Counted from the stretch's first letter, positions 1 to 7,827 are shown. The stretch: DNA of 22,135 nucleotides from JBGPIK01 sp041484845 (GCA_041484845.1 JBGPIK010000061.1:1-22135), one strand, 5' to 3'. Notes: generated by a model not told the origin, from the letters alone. Translations and numbers: made by a program.

Positions 1-106
1 CGCGGATAAAAGCAGCGACCTGCGCGTGTAGCGAGTTGACGGCGAGATGCTTTTCACCCCAAGGCGCCCAGTTTCCCATGGGCGGGGTAATAAATAGGAG
101 CTTCAT
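1..106 (-). CDS. N-terminus of a B12-binding radical SAM protein (partial, runs off left edge)
   Basis: Only the first 35 codons are inside the window. The start is an ATG at 106-104, preceded on the minus strand by GGAG about 6-7 nt upstream and by a good promoter at 139-167. The protein begins MKLLFITPPMGNWAPWGEKH and continues with a hydrophobic helix containing LHAQVAAF. A beta strand ending in TPP or NPP followed by Gly, at the very N-terminus, is typical of the cobalamin-binding Rossmann domain that precedes the radical SAM core in BchE/HpnP/HpnR-like enzymes. The radical SAM Cx3Cx2C motif would lie beyond the edge, so the family is inferred from the N-terminus alone. Substrate unknown. 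Other B12-binding-domain proteins remain possible. Confidence 0.6.
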   Translation of the reverse strand, partial: MKLLFITPPMGNWAPWGEKHLAVNSLHAQVAAFIR

Positions 107-138
107 ATTTTTCTCCGGAAAAAAGGAATGTTTCCGTT

Positions 139-167
139 AAAATATTTAATACATAAACGATTGTCAA
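139..167 (-). promoter_or_regulatory. sigma70-like promoter for the radical SAM gene
   Basis: On the minus strand a perfect TTGACA (167-162) is followed by a 17-nt spacer and TATTTT (144-139, four of six matches). Predicted transcription start is near 132, leaving a leader of about 26 nt that contains the GGAG ribosome site before the ATG at 106. Confidence 0.6.
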
Positions 168-249
168 GTTAGAGCTGGCATCAGAAATCAAAATGCAGCT
201 TGGAACTTCAGTCAGACAGCGGTTTCTGACCTTCACGACAGCTTGACTA

Positions 250-278
250 TTGACAACGGTAAACCCCTTTGTTAAAGC
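250..278 (+). promoter_or_regulatory. possible promoter for the ABC permease
   Basis: TTGACA at 250-255 matches the -35 consensus fully, but the -10 at 17-nt spacing (TAAAGC, 273-278) matches only three of six. A promoter is needed here because the neighbour on the left is divergent. The assignment is tentative. Confidence 0.35.
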
Positions 279-315
279 TCGCGAGGCTGGATACCAGCTC
301 GTTCGGTGGTTATTT

Positions 316-321
316 AGGAGG
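316..321 (+). promoter_or_regulatory. Shine-Dalgarno that fixes the permease start
   Basis: AGGAGG lies 7 nt before the ATG at 329. This is a full anti-SD match at ideal spacing and rules out the upstream in-frame start at 269, which has no ribosome site. Confidence 0.8.
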
Positions 322-328
322 AAAATTT

Positions 329-1174
329 ATGGCCGATCATGCCGTACAAGAAGAAACCCTTTTAGACGTACGCGTAGCCGAAGCGTCTGCCGCATACAAA
401 TTCTATTTGAACCAGGAAAGGAAGATTCTCGGCACGATCGCCGTGGTTATCTTCCTGACGATTTGGGAACTGTGCGGTAATGTTCTTCAACTGATCAACC
501 CTATGTTCATGAGCGCGCCTTCGCTCGTACTGAAGGCCGGGTATCAGATGTTTGCCTCCGGCGAGATCTGGAATGACTTGTACGTCAGCAGTATCGAATT
601 TGTCTGGGGCTATCTCTTGTCGGTGGTCTTTGCAATCCCGTTTGGCATCGCCATCGGCTGGTATAAGAGGTTTGCCTATACTTGCGACCCCTTCGTTAAC
701 GCGATGAATGCGACGCCCCGTGTCGCCCTGCTTCCCCTCGTGATCATCTGGTTGGGAATCGGGATTCTCTCCAAAGTCGGGATTATATTTTTGGGCTGTG
801 TCTTTCCCCTGTTGATCAACACGCGAGACGGCGTCAAGACGACCCCGGCTAATCTACTCACGGCGGCTAGGAGCTTTGGCGCTTCAGAGTGGCATATCTT
901 TAAGAGCGTCGTTCTCCCTTCGACTGTGCCATTTATCCTGACGGGTTTGAGGCTGGCGGTTGGAAGGGGTCTGATTGGCGTCATGGTCGGCGAGCTTTAC
1001 GCCGCTACCGCTGGGATTGGATTTATGATCACAGTTGCTGGCGCAACCTTCCAGACCGACAAGGTTTTTGTCGGCGTCCTGATCTTTGCCATCAGCGGTA
1101 TGATATTGACGGACATCCTCGACCGCGTCGAGCATCGCTTCGATAAATGGCGTCCAAAGGTGGGTGCGGAGTAA
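329..1174 (+). CDS. ABC transporter permease, NitT/TauT (SsuC/TauC-like) family
   Basis: Predicted inner-membrane permease of 281 residues, the usual size for the nitrate/taurine/sulfonate class (BPD_transp_1 fold). Visible features are a 35-residue cytoplasmic N-terminus, about six membrane segments (the first near residues 34-52), the subfamily-like segment NATPRVALLPLVIIWLGIG, and the EAA-type coupling loop around AARSFGASEWHIFKSVVLP followed by the GLRLAVGRG helix. In this family the permease works with an ATPase (SsuB/TauB) and a periplasmic binding protein. Neither is next to it: upstream is a divergent gene, and an intrinsic terminator follows 35 nt after the stop. It therefore appears to be a single-gene unit whose partners are elsewhere. 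Substrate cannot be inferred. Confidence 0.88.
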   Translation: MADHAVQEETLLDVRVAEASAAYKFYLNQERKILGTIAVVIFLTIWELCGNVLQLINPMFMSAPSLVLKAGYQMFASGEIWNDLYVSSIEFVWGYLLSVVFAIPFGIAIGWYKRFAYTCDPFVNAMNATPRVALLPLVIIWLGIGILSKVGIIFLGCVFPLLINTRDGVKTTPANLLTAARSFGASEWHIFKSVVLPSTVPFILTGLRLAVGRGLIGVMVGELYAATAGIGFMITVAGATFQTDKVFVGVLIFAISGMILTDILDRVEHRFDKWRPKVGAE

Positions 1175-1209
1175 TTTCGCCAGCAGGTAAAGTTAGTTAG
1201 ATCACTCTT

Positions 1210-1248
1210 AAAGGTGGCGTAACGGGGATATCCGGCGCCACCTTTTTT
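1210..1248 (+). terminator. intrinsic terminator after the permease
   Basis: A perfect 10-bp stem (AAAGGTGGCG at 1210-1219 with CGCCACCTTT at 1236-1245) closes a 16-nt loop. Its T tract continues to 1248. It lies 35 nt after the permease stop. Confidence 0.85.
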
Positions 1249-1469
1249 GTTTGGAGCGCACCCATTGCTCGAGCCCGATAAATCACCTTGGCTGGACGAC
1301 TTCGGCGAGTTCGAGGCCGTTCAACCGCTACGGCTAATTCCAAACACATGAGCGAAAGGATCGAGGGCCATGTTTGCGAAATGTATTTTTTACGAAGATC
1401 GGGAATTCTCGTTTTGACTGTCGAGGCGACTCTCTCGTCGTTCCTAGCTATTGTTGCTATACAAACACG

Positions 1470-2198
1470 ATGACCAGCCAGCGGCGCCGCCTGGCCATGA
1501 GAGGCATCATCTTTGTAGCTTTGGTCGCCTTGTTATTTTTTTTTAGCCGCTACATACCGCAGCCGTTCAGCGCGTTCGCGCCGCCTGGCGAAGAACTGGA
1601 CGATTTCGAAGGTATTTATTCCAGCAGCGACAAGCTGAGCAAATTTCTTCAGTCCCTCGGTCCATACTCCCCGGCCGTATTCGTTCTATTACAAGTGTCG
1701 CAGGTGATCGCCGCTCCCGTGCCCGGCGAATTGACTGGAGTGGCCGGGGGCTACGTCTATGGCGAGACTTTTGGCTTTATTTTATCGACCGTTGGGCTCG
1801 CGCTGGGCTCATGGATTGCCTTTGAACTGGCGAGCATCCTCGGCCGACCGTTTGTGGAACGGTTTGTGAGTCAGGACGTACTTCACAAATTTGATTTTTT
1901 GACCACGAACACCGGCGCTACGATCTGTTTTTTACTGTTTTTGATCCCCGGTTTTCCGAAGGATTATCTCTGCTATTTACTGGGTCTGAGCCGGATGAAA
2001 TTGGGGACATTCTTATTGGTTTCGATCATCGGGCGCATCCCGGGAACTTATCTGCTAACCGTTCAGGGAGCGAAATTTCGCGACCAGGAATACTACGAAT
2101 TGGTCATCTTTGCCGTTGTGTCTGCGATAATCCTCTTGGTCGCCTATTTATATCGAAATAAGATCTACCACTGGATTAAACACAAGCACACCCGTTAG
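1470..2198 (+). CDS. TVP38/TMEM64 family membrane protein (VTT domain)
   Basis: Polytopic inner-membrane protein of 242 residues if read from the ATG at 1470. A basic N-terminus (SQRRR) precedes a first membrane segment at about 12-28. The VTT/SNARE-associated domain spans about 70-190, with hallmark PVPGELTGVAGGYVYG, then GSWIAFELASILGR and the proline-rich LIPGFPKDYLCYLLGLSR re-entrant segment. VTT/DedA relatives are thought to be lipid flippases or scramblases. Here the gene faces uppP and dedA, which fits lipid-carrier handling, but that role is inference. No good ribosome site precedes 1470 or the alternative ATG at 1497, so the start is uncertain. A TTG-initiated extension to 1374 is open but looks non-coding. 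The TAG stop overlaps the TAA of the convergent uppP. Confidence 0.85.
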   Translation: MTSQRRRLAMRGIIFVALVALLFFFSRYIPQPFSAFAPPGEELDDFEGIYSSSDKLSKFLQSLGPYSPAVFVLLQVSQVIAAPVPGELTGVAGGYVYGETFGFILSTVGLALGSWIAFELASILGRPFVERFVSQDVLHKFDFLTTNTGATICFLLFLIPGFPKDYLCYLLGLSRMKLGTFLLVSIIGRIPGTYLLTVQGAKFRDQEYYELVIFAVVSAIILLVAYLYRNKIYHWIKHKHTR

Positions 2199-3016
2199 AA
2201 ACCTACACCGCGAGTCAGAAGGTAAAAAAGCGGGGCTGCAACCATGCGATACCAGGCAAACGGAGTCAATCTTCCGCGCTCCAGAAAACGCAAGAACCCT
2301 CGTACCGCGAGCAACGCCACGACAAAAGACACAATAAAACCGATACCGAATTGTAGGGTATCCCGAAACGCAAAAAGTTCTCTCATCTTTACGACTTCGT
2401 AGCCCGTCGCGGCGAACATAATCGGTACCGCAATCAGGAATGAAAACTCCGCCGCGCTCTTGCGATCAAGCCCTAGAAGCATGCCGCCGATGATTGTGGC
2501 CGCAGCTCTAGAGGTGCCCGGCCAAAGCGCAAGGACCTGAAATAAGCCGACGCCGAAAGCCTGCGGCAGGGTAATCGTCTCGAGTGGTTTTGCACGGTGG
2601 CCCGATACGACTCGTTCCGCGACGAGAATCGCCACTCCGCCTATCGCCAACGCCGCCGTAACCGCCTCAGGCGTAAACAACTTTTCCTTAATGATATGGC
2701 GCGCCGCATAACCCACAAGCAAAGCCGGGAGCGTGGCCGTGCCGATGCGCCATAAACCCGGCCACCCCTCCAGGTTAGATTTGCTGATCGTCGAACGCGA
2801 GCCCGTCGGTATGAGCCCAACGAACGTGCGCCAGTAGAGAAAGACCACGGACAAAATGGCTCCCAGTTGAATCGCAACTTCGAAAATCGACGCCTTTTCG
2901 CCGGTGAAACCCAACAAATAACCCGCGATGATCAGATGACCGGTAGAAGACACCGGAATGAACTCAGTCAAACCTTCGACGATTCCCAAAAGAACCGCAA
3001 TCGCTAAAACCTCCAA
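2195..3016 (-). CDS. uppP: Undecaprenyl-diphosphatase UppP (BacA)
   Basis: Integral membrane phosphatase that converts undecaprenyl diphosphate to the monophosphate carrier used for peptidoglycan and O-glycan precursors. At 273 residues it is full length. Signature motifs are present: the glutamate-rich motif in GIVEGLTEFIPVSSTGHL at residues 11-28, and the PGTSR phosphatase motif followed by AAATIIGGMLLGLDRK. The start is TTG at 3016, supported by AAGGAGGT just upstream and by the homologous N-terminus beginning right there. The gene lies 33 nt downstream of dedA on the same strand and is probably cotranscribed. Its stop shares 4 nt with the convergent VTT gene. Since UppP recycles the carrier that the upstream GT2/GT39 genes would consume, its position is functionally consistent. 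Confidence 0.95.
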   Translation of the reverse strand: MEVLAIAVLLGIVEGLTEFIPVSSTGHLIIAGYLLGFTGEKASIFEVAIQLGAILSVVFLYWRTFVGLIPTGSRSTISKSNLEGWPGLWRIGTATLPALLVGYAARHIIKEKLFTPEAVTAALAIGGVAILVAERVVSGHRAKPLETITLPQAFGVGLFQVLALWPGTSRAAATIIGGMLLGLDRKSAAEFSFLIAVPIMFAATGYEVVKMRELFAFRDTLQFGIGFIVSFVVALLAVRGFLRFLERGRLTPFAWYRMVAAPLFYLLTRGVGF

Positions 3017-3049
3017 TCGACCTCCTTATTCAGATGAGCAACTGCCTTT

Positions 3050-3676
3050 CTAATTCCGCGCCTTCCATTTTTCACTGGCAATTTTGATGATGGCCGGAAG
3101 CAAAGACAGGACGATAACAATGGCGATTACAACGTGAATTCGCTCCTGAATATTGGGAATCATGGTACCCAAGAAATAACCTGAGAAAGTCGTCGTCATC
3201 ACCCAAAAAATGCCGCCGAAAACATTGTAGGTAATGAACTTGCGGTAGCGCATCGCGCCTACGCCGGCGACGACCGGCGCAAAAGTTCTGATGATCGGCA
3301 TAAACCGAGCGATGAAAATAGTAAACCCCCCGTGCCGATCGTAGAATTCTTTTGCGGAGATCAGGTGTTTGCGATTAAAGAACAGCGAGTCTTCTCGGGT
3401 AAAGATTTTAGGACCTGTTCGCGCTCCGATTCCGTAGCCCACCGTGTCGCCCGCTATCGCCGCCAGACTCAGGCTTGTGTTTAAGGTCACAAGGTCCAGA
3501 TCGCCGCGAGCCGCAAAAATTCCGGCAGTGACCAATAGGGAATCGCCGGGCAAGAAAAATCCTAACAAAAGCCCCGTTTCAGTAAAAACGATTATGCTGA
3601 GCGCGAGCAGGCCACCCGTGCGCACCAAGAACTCGACATCATAAATCCTGTGAAACAAATCCCAAAAAAATTCCAT
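3050..3676 (-). CDS. DedA family membrane protein
   Basis: Inner-membrane protein of 208 residues, the standard DedA length. Typical features are FTETGLLLGFFLPGDSLLVTAG at the first re-entrant helix, AIAGDTVGYGIGARTGPKIF, and the basic-rich FIARFMPIIRTFAPVVAGVGAM motif with the conserved Arg and Pro residues. Some DedA proteins (UptA type) return undecaprenyl phosphate across the inner membrane; others affect lipid A modification and peptide resistance. Placement directly before uppP and after an ArnT-like transferase favours a carrier-recycling role, but orthology to UptA cannot be decided by eye. The ATG at 3676 is preceded by GAGGTG at 8 nt spacing. The upstream gap contains an inverted repeat. 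Confidence 0.93.
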   Translation of the reverse strand: MEFFWDLFHRIYDVEFLVRTGGLLALSIIVFTETGLLLGFFLPGDSLLVTAGIFAARGDLDLVTLNTSLSLAAIAGDTVGYGIGARTGPKIFTREDSLFFNRKHLISAKEFYDRHGGFTIFIARFMPIIRTFAPVVAGVGAMRYRKFITYNVFGGIFWVMTTTFSGYFLGTMIPNIQERIHVVIAIVIVLSLLPAIIKIASEKWKARN

Positions 3677-3740
3677 CCGGTCACCACCTCAATGAACAAT
3701 GATAATAGAGCTACCCAAGATTACCCCATTTGTGGTTAAT

Positions 3741-3762
3741 GTGATATCCACTTGCATATCAC
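3741..3762. repeat. inverted repeat between GT39 and dedA
   Basis: GTGATAT (3741-3747) and ATATCAC (3756-3762) form a perfect 7-bp inverted repeat with an 8-nt loop, directly abutting the stop codon of the GT39 gene. It lacks a T tract, so an operator or weak transcription pause fits better than an intrinsic terminator. Confidence 0.45.
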
Positions 3763-5520
3763 TTAATCCGAAGCCGATTCCGTTGGGCGCGTATTGATAC
3801 CGGAATAGCCTTGCGGATCAATGAGCGGCAAATTCTTCTTCGGACTGGCGGGGTCTGCCACGGACTCCACGAGCACGAGGCGATGCCTCCCGGTCGGACC
3901 GCCGCCCTCGCTGATATCGAGCATTTTTAGGTGATTGGCCTTCGACAAACGTCGCCAATCCTCTTCCCACATAAGCAAGTAAAAAGGCCCCCTCAGTTCA
4001 TTCACCCTATCCGCATAATTCGGTATATGCCTGCGAGAATAGAAAACTGTGCCATAGTCGAACGAACGATAAAAAAGTAGTGGCGTTTGAGGAGCAACGT
4101 TCTGCGGCAGCCGATTGACGAAAGGTTTTAGCGTATGTTTAGCCGCAACCGCAGGGTACAAAGCGAGTTTGAGGAAAATAATGACCGTTGTTGCGATTAA
4201 AGTAAGGGCGACCAATAACCCGTTACAATTTTTTCGCAGCGCAGAGCCGAGGATAAGGGCGGCGCCTGCGCCCATGAGACCTAGAGAAGTCCAAACCACC
4301 GCCCGGGCCAGGGGAAGGGAGGACTGCAAGAGTTCCGTTACCACACCAAGCTTTTTTGGCAAAGGAATAATGGACTGCCCATCTCCCCTCACCGTTACGA
4401 CAAATAACCCGATGGAGAACAGCGTAAGAACTGCCATCAAAACCGTCGTTGCGGAAGTAAGCCACCGCGCATGGACATCTCCTTTTTCGACGTTGGACCA
4501 CCAGGCGCCAATAAGTAATGCGGCGGCGGGATAGAGTGGCAAAATATACACCCCCCTTTTGCCCGACGATAATGTACAGAAGGCAAAAACCGTCACCAAC
4601 CAAATGATTGGGAACAGGAGGTGATCGGCTGAAAGTGTGCGTCGCCGAGAATAAACAAAATAACCGATGGCGGGGAGAAATAAACTCCACGGCGCGAGGT
4701 TAAGCAAAAAAATGGGGAAAAAGTACCCATAGGACTGGTGATGCCCGAATGTGCCTTCCGCGGTGCCGAGATTCTCTTCAAGGATCTGTCTTTTAAAGAA
4801 AGCCCATCCTCCCTGCCAAAGGGCGCCGGCATACCACGAACCGGCGATCACGATAAAAACGAAAATGGCTGAAAGGAAATGCACTTTCTTAAGGAATGCG
4901 AAATCGCGGCTTGCTCCAAGGAAGACGATAATGGCCAACGTGGGAACCGCACATCCGATGGGTCCTTTGGCAAGCGTGGCCAGCGCCACGAGCGCTGCCA
5001 GAGCCGAGGACCAGCCCACGCCGTAATGTTCTTCTTTGTACATCCGATAGAACAGCACAAGCGCGGCGGTTATGAAAAACGCCAAGGTCATATCCACCTG
5101 TGTCTCTGTAGCCGAGTTCCACCACTCAGGTCTTGTCGCTAAGACCAAAGCGGCAACCAAACCCGCCTTAGCGTTCCAAAATCGCCCCGCCGCAAGATAG
5201 ATGAGAAACACCCCTAACGTCGCAAACAGAGCCGACGGTAGGCGAACGGTCAATTCATTCACATCGCCGTAGATTTCCGATGTTAAGACTCCGAACCAAT
5301 GAAAAAGAGGCGGTTTGTACGGAATGTAATCATCGTTGATGAGTGGAAGAATCCAGTTGCCGGTCCGCACCATTTCCCAGACCACAAGCGCTTCCCGGGG
5401 CTCGCCGCGAGTATGAAATGGCAGATTTCCTAAGCGCCAAAAATACAACCCGGAACAAAGCGCGAGGAGGAGAGCGACAGCCATGATCTTATTTCGAATG
5501 AATGCCACGGGATCACTCAC
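3763..5520 (-). CDS. ArnT-like GT39/GT83 glycosyltransferase (variant motif)
   Basis: Large polytopic membrane protein of 585 residues in the PMT_2/ArnT class. These enzymes use undecaprenyl-phosphate sugars as donors on the periplasmic face. After membrane segment 1 (about 13-28) comes the first periplasmic loop. Its motif is RGEPRE (38-43), where the paralogue at 7828-9576 has PDEGRN, so the acidic Asp is replaced by Gly. The Lys-Pro of YKPP (Lys69) that contacts the lipid phosphate in ArnT is kept. LATLAKGPIG and repeated hydrophobic segments follow, with a soluble C-terminal part of about 120 residues. The GTG start at 5520 overlaps the asnB end by 8 nt and has GGGAG upstream; an internal ATG at 5484 is the alternative. 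Tight coupling to asnB suggests one operon. Acceptor unknown. Confidence 0.85.
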   Translation of the reverse strand: MSDPVAFIRNKIMAVALLLALCSGLYFWRLGNLPFHTRGEPREALVVWEMVRTGNWILPLINDDYIPYKPPLFHWFGVLTSEIYGDVNELTVRLPSALFATLGVFLIYLAAGRFWNAKAGLVAALVLATRPEWWNSATETQVDMTLAFFITAALVLFYRMYKEEHYGVGWSSALAALVALATLAKGPIGCAVPTLAIIVFLGASRDFAFLKKVHFLSAIFVFIVIAGSWYAGALWQGGWAFFKRQILEENLGTAEGTFGHHQSYGYFFPIFLLNLAPWSLFLPAIGYFVYSRRRTLSADHLLFPIIWLVTVFAFCTLSSGKRGVYILPLYPAAALLIGAWWSNVEKGDVHARWLTSATTVLMAVLTLFSIGLFVVTVRGDGQSIIPLPKKLGVVTELLQSSLPLARAVVWTSLGLMGAGAALILGSALRKNCNGLLVALTLIATTVIIFLKLALYPAVAAKHTLKPFVNRLPQNVAPQTPLLFYRSFDYGTVFYSRRHIPNYADRVNELRGPFYLLMWEEDWRRLSKANHLKMLDISEGGGPTGRHRLVLVESVADPASPKKNLPLIDPQGYSGINTRPTESASD

Positions 5521-7441
5521 AGATCCGTTCTCCCATGTCCTGTTGTGTTTCAACGTACCTCTCGTACCAGGTCTGAAAAACCAAAAGTGTCCACAACAGC
5601 TCCCGATTGTCTTTTGTCTTATTGAGCTGCTCGTCAATGAGCTGCTTAACGTACGGATAATGAAAAAGCCCCTGTCTCTTGATTCGTTCCGGGCTCAAAT
5701 AATCCAACATAAAGCCCTTAAGCTCTCCGGTGAGCCATTTGGCTAGAGGAACGCCGAATCCTTTCTTCTTGCGATAAACGATGTGCCGCGGCAGGTACTC
5801 TTCGGCGACTTTCTTCAAGATGTATTTGGTTTTTAGTCCGTGGATCTTATATTCCATCGGCAATCGACTAACGAAATCCACCACATCCCGATCGAGGAGC
5901 GGACAGCGCACTTCTAAACCGTTCGCCATGCTGGCACGATCGACGGTCACCAAGTTGTTATCTTGAAGATAAAGTTTCATCGACAAATAAAGGATTCGCT
6001 CCAGCTCTTTGGTCAGGCCGCTCCGCCGGACATAGCGATAGATATCTTCGTAGGCATTATCCTTGTGCAGATCCGCGCGCAGTTCCGGATTCAGCAAAAG
6101 TTGCCTTTCCGCATTGCTGAACGCGCCGCGCCAGAGAAAAAAACGGACCTCTGATGAAACTCCCACCCCTTTTAGGAATTGCTTCATCTTAAAATCCGCG
6201 CTCAGATAAGCATGGGACACCGGCAGACTCGCGGCGAGGGACTTGAGACCGTCTCTCACGAATCCGGGCAAGGCATCATAGTAAGTGACGAGTTTATGAG
6301 CCTGATAGGTCTGATAACCGGCGAAAAGCTCGTCCCCTCCATCTCCGCTCAGCACCACTTTCATGTGCTCCGCAGCAAACTGCGACAATAAGTAGAGCGG
6401 GAGAATAGAAGGATCAGCCAATGGTTCGTCGAGGATTTCAGGCAAACGCTCGACCAACCCGGCCATTTCCTGGGCTCGAAACGTCTTCACATGATGTTTT
6501 ATGCCTAGTGACCCGGCAATTTCTCGCGCATAGCGGCTCTCATCGAAAGACGATTCTTCGAAACCGATGCTAAAACAGTGTAACGATTCTTTCGCCCTGC
6601 GCGCCATCGCCGCGACCAAACCCGAATCGAGCCCGCCACTGACAAACAGGCCCACAGGGACATCCGCGACGAGCCTGGATCTGACCGCGCGGTCCAAGAG
6701 TTCCTTGAGCTCTTCGGTGACTTGCTTTTCGGTGCTGTCGCAGATCGGATAGTCCTCCATGGGGACGTCCCAATACGTGGAAGACGAGATATCGCCGTTC
6801 CGGTACAGCAGATAATGGCCCGGCTCTAACTTCTTGATGGCTTTAAAAATCGTGTGCGGGGCAGGAACGTATTCGAAGGCCAGATACTTGCCGAGGGCTT
6901 GAAGATCCAACGTGCGCTCTATCATGGGAAGGCGGATGAGCGCTTTAATTTCCGAGGCGAAAAAGAACTTCCCATCGGCAATGCAGTAGTGCAGAGGCTT
7001 TTTCCCGACCCTGTCGCGCGCGAGGAACAAAGTCTTCTGCTTGGAGTCCCAAAGAGCGAAGGCGAACATACCGTTCAGTCGGTCTAAGCATTTTGTACCG
7101 AGCTCTTCGTAAAGATGAATCACCACTTCAGTGTCGGAGTTGGAGCGAAACTGGTGTCCGCGGCTCTTCAGCTCTTTCCTCAATTCATTGAAATTATAGA
7201 TTTCGCCGTTAAGCGTGATCCAGATGCTCTCGTCCTCGTTGGTCATGGGCTGTCTGCCCGCCGGGGAGAGATCGTTGATACTTAAGCGCTTGTGACCAAG
7301 ACCGACTGAGATTTCTCCCGTCTCCAGGATCATCTCGCCTTCATCATCCGGACCGCGATGTCGAATCGCTTGACCCATGCGACTGAAGTGCGTCGGTTCA
7401 ATCGTTCCCGCTTGAGAAACATATCCGTAAATACCACACAT
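5513..7441 (-). CDS. asnB: Glutamine-dependent asparagine synthase family protein (AsnB type)
   Basis: Class II amidotransferase of 642 residues. The N-terminal Ntn glutaminase domain (about 2-190) has the catalytic Cys2 (MCGIYGYV), RHRGPDDEG, Arg52 in HKRLSI, the LNGEIYN loop (from 77) and Asp103 in SNSDTE. The C-terminal synthetase domain has the ATP pyrophosphatase motif SGGLDS and the SGDGGDELFAGY segment. Both active sites look intact. AsnB makes asparagine from aspartate, but AsnB-like enzymes in O-antigen and capsule loci (WbpS/WbtH type) amidate uronic acids. Its position between two ArnT-like genes and overlap with one of them favour, without proving, a glycan role. The ATG at 7441 is fixed by the required Cys2. 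The ribosome site is weak. Confidence 0.92.
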   Translation of the reverse strand: MCGIYGYVSQAGTIEPTHFSRMGQAIRHRGPDDEGEMILETGEISVGLGHKRLSINDLSPAGRQPMTNEDESIWITLNGEIYNFNELRKELKSRGHQFRSNSDTEVVIHLYEELGTKCLDRLNGMFAFALWDSKQKTLFLARDRVGKKPLHYCIADGKFFFASEIKALIRLPMIERTLDLQALGKYLAFEYVPAPHTIFKAIKKLEPGHYLLYRNGDISSSTYWDVPMEDYPICDSTEKQVTEELKELLDRAVRSRLVADVPVGLFVSGGLDSGLVAAMARRAKESLHCFSIGFEESSFDESRYAREIAGSLGIKHHVKTFRAQEMAGLVERLPEILDEPLADPSILPLYLLSQFAAEHMKVVLSGDGGDELFAGYQTYQAHKLVTYYDALPGFVRDGLKSLAASLPVSHAYLSADFKMKQFLKGVGVSSEVRFFLWRGAFSNAERQLLLNPELRADLHKDNAYEDIYRYVRRSGLTKELERILYLSMKLYLQDNNLVTVDRASMANGLEVRCPLLDRDVVDFVSRLPMEYKIHGLKTKYILKKVAEEYLPRHIVYRKKKGFGVPLAKWLTGELKGFMLDYLSPERIKRQGLFHYPYVKQLIDEQLNKTKDNRELLWTLLVFQTWYERYVETQQDMGERICE

Positions 7442-7827
7442 GGTGAATCTCGGTTTGATAAAGTGCTTTGAGCGTTACGCTACGAAACAACTCGCGGGAC
7501 TCGGATCACTTGCCATTTTCTCTCACCGACCGCGCCTGCCAGCTTCGCGATGACAAGCGCAAGCCAACAATATAATATCGGCTTGTCCGCATAGAGTTAT
7601 CTGTTCAACGTCGGCACAAGCCGGTTATTTATGTCAACCATATCCCGTATCACTTCGCCGTAGATCGGTTCCCCGGCGCCCAAAAATCCCTGGCGCCGAG
7701 CCCCTGGGAAGAACCATACTCCGGAGCTGAGAGCCAGCGTCACAGGATACGTATGGGGACGGTTCTCCAACATGCCGCAGCGTTCGATTTCTTTGCTGCT
7801 CATGGTTTGGGCGCGATTTTCTTTCGT
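7442..7827. other. intergenic region between asnB and the second GT39
   Basis: This stretch of 386 nt holds no recognised gene. It carries one marginal reading frame (7597-7803, minus). I saw no clear terminator for the GT39 gene and no convincing promoter for asnB, although one of them would be expected here if asnB is transcribed separately. Confidence 0.4.
7597..7803 (-). CDS. marginal small ORF, hypothetical
   Basis: A reading frame of 68 codons begins with ATG at 7803, 24 nt after the GT39 stop and in the same frame as that gene. The product is not recognised; it has a mixed composition with a central Gly-rich part (QGFLGAGEPIYGE) and no membrane segment or signal peptide. The ribosome site is poor. 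It may be a small gene of the cluster, a remnant of a longer C-terminus, or chance. It is listed because it fills an otherwise empty gap inside a dense same-strand cluster. Confidence 0.22.
   Translation of the reverse strand: MSSKEIERCGMLENRPHTYPVTLALSSGVWFFPGARRQGFLGAGEPIYGEVIRDMVDINNRLVPTLNR

Noticed and set aside
269..328. Upstream extension of the permease
   Set aside because: A perfect Shine-Dalgarno at 316-321 sets the start at 329, and the extension has no family similarity.
1288..1473. Small plus-strand frame of 61 codons ending in an ATGA overlap with the VTT gene start
   Set aside because: No ribosome site, non-ATG start, and no recognisable product. The ATGA overlap is tempting but can arise by chance.
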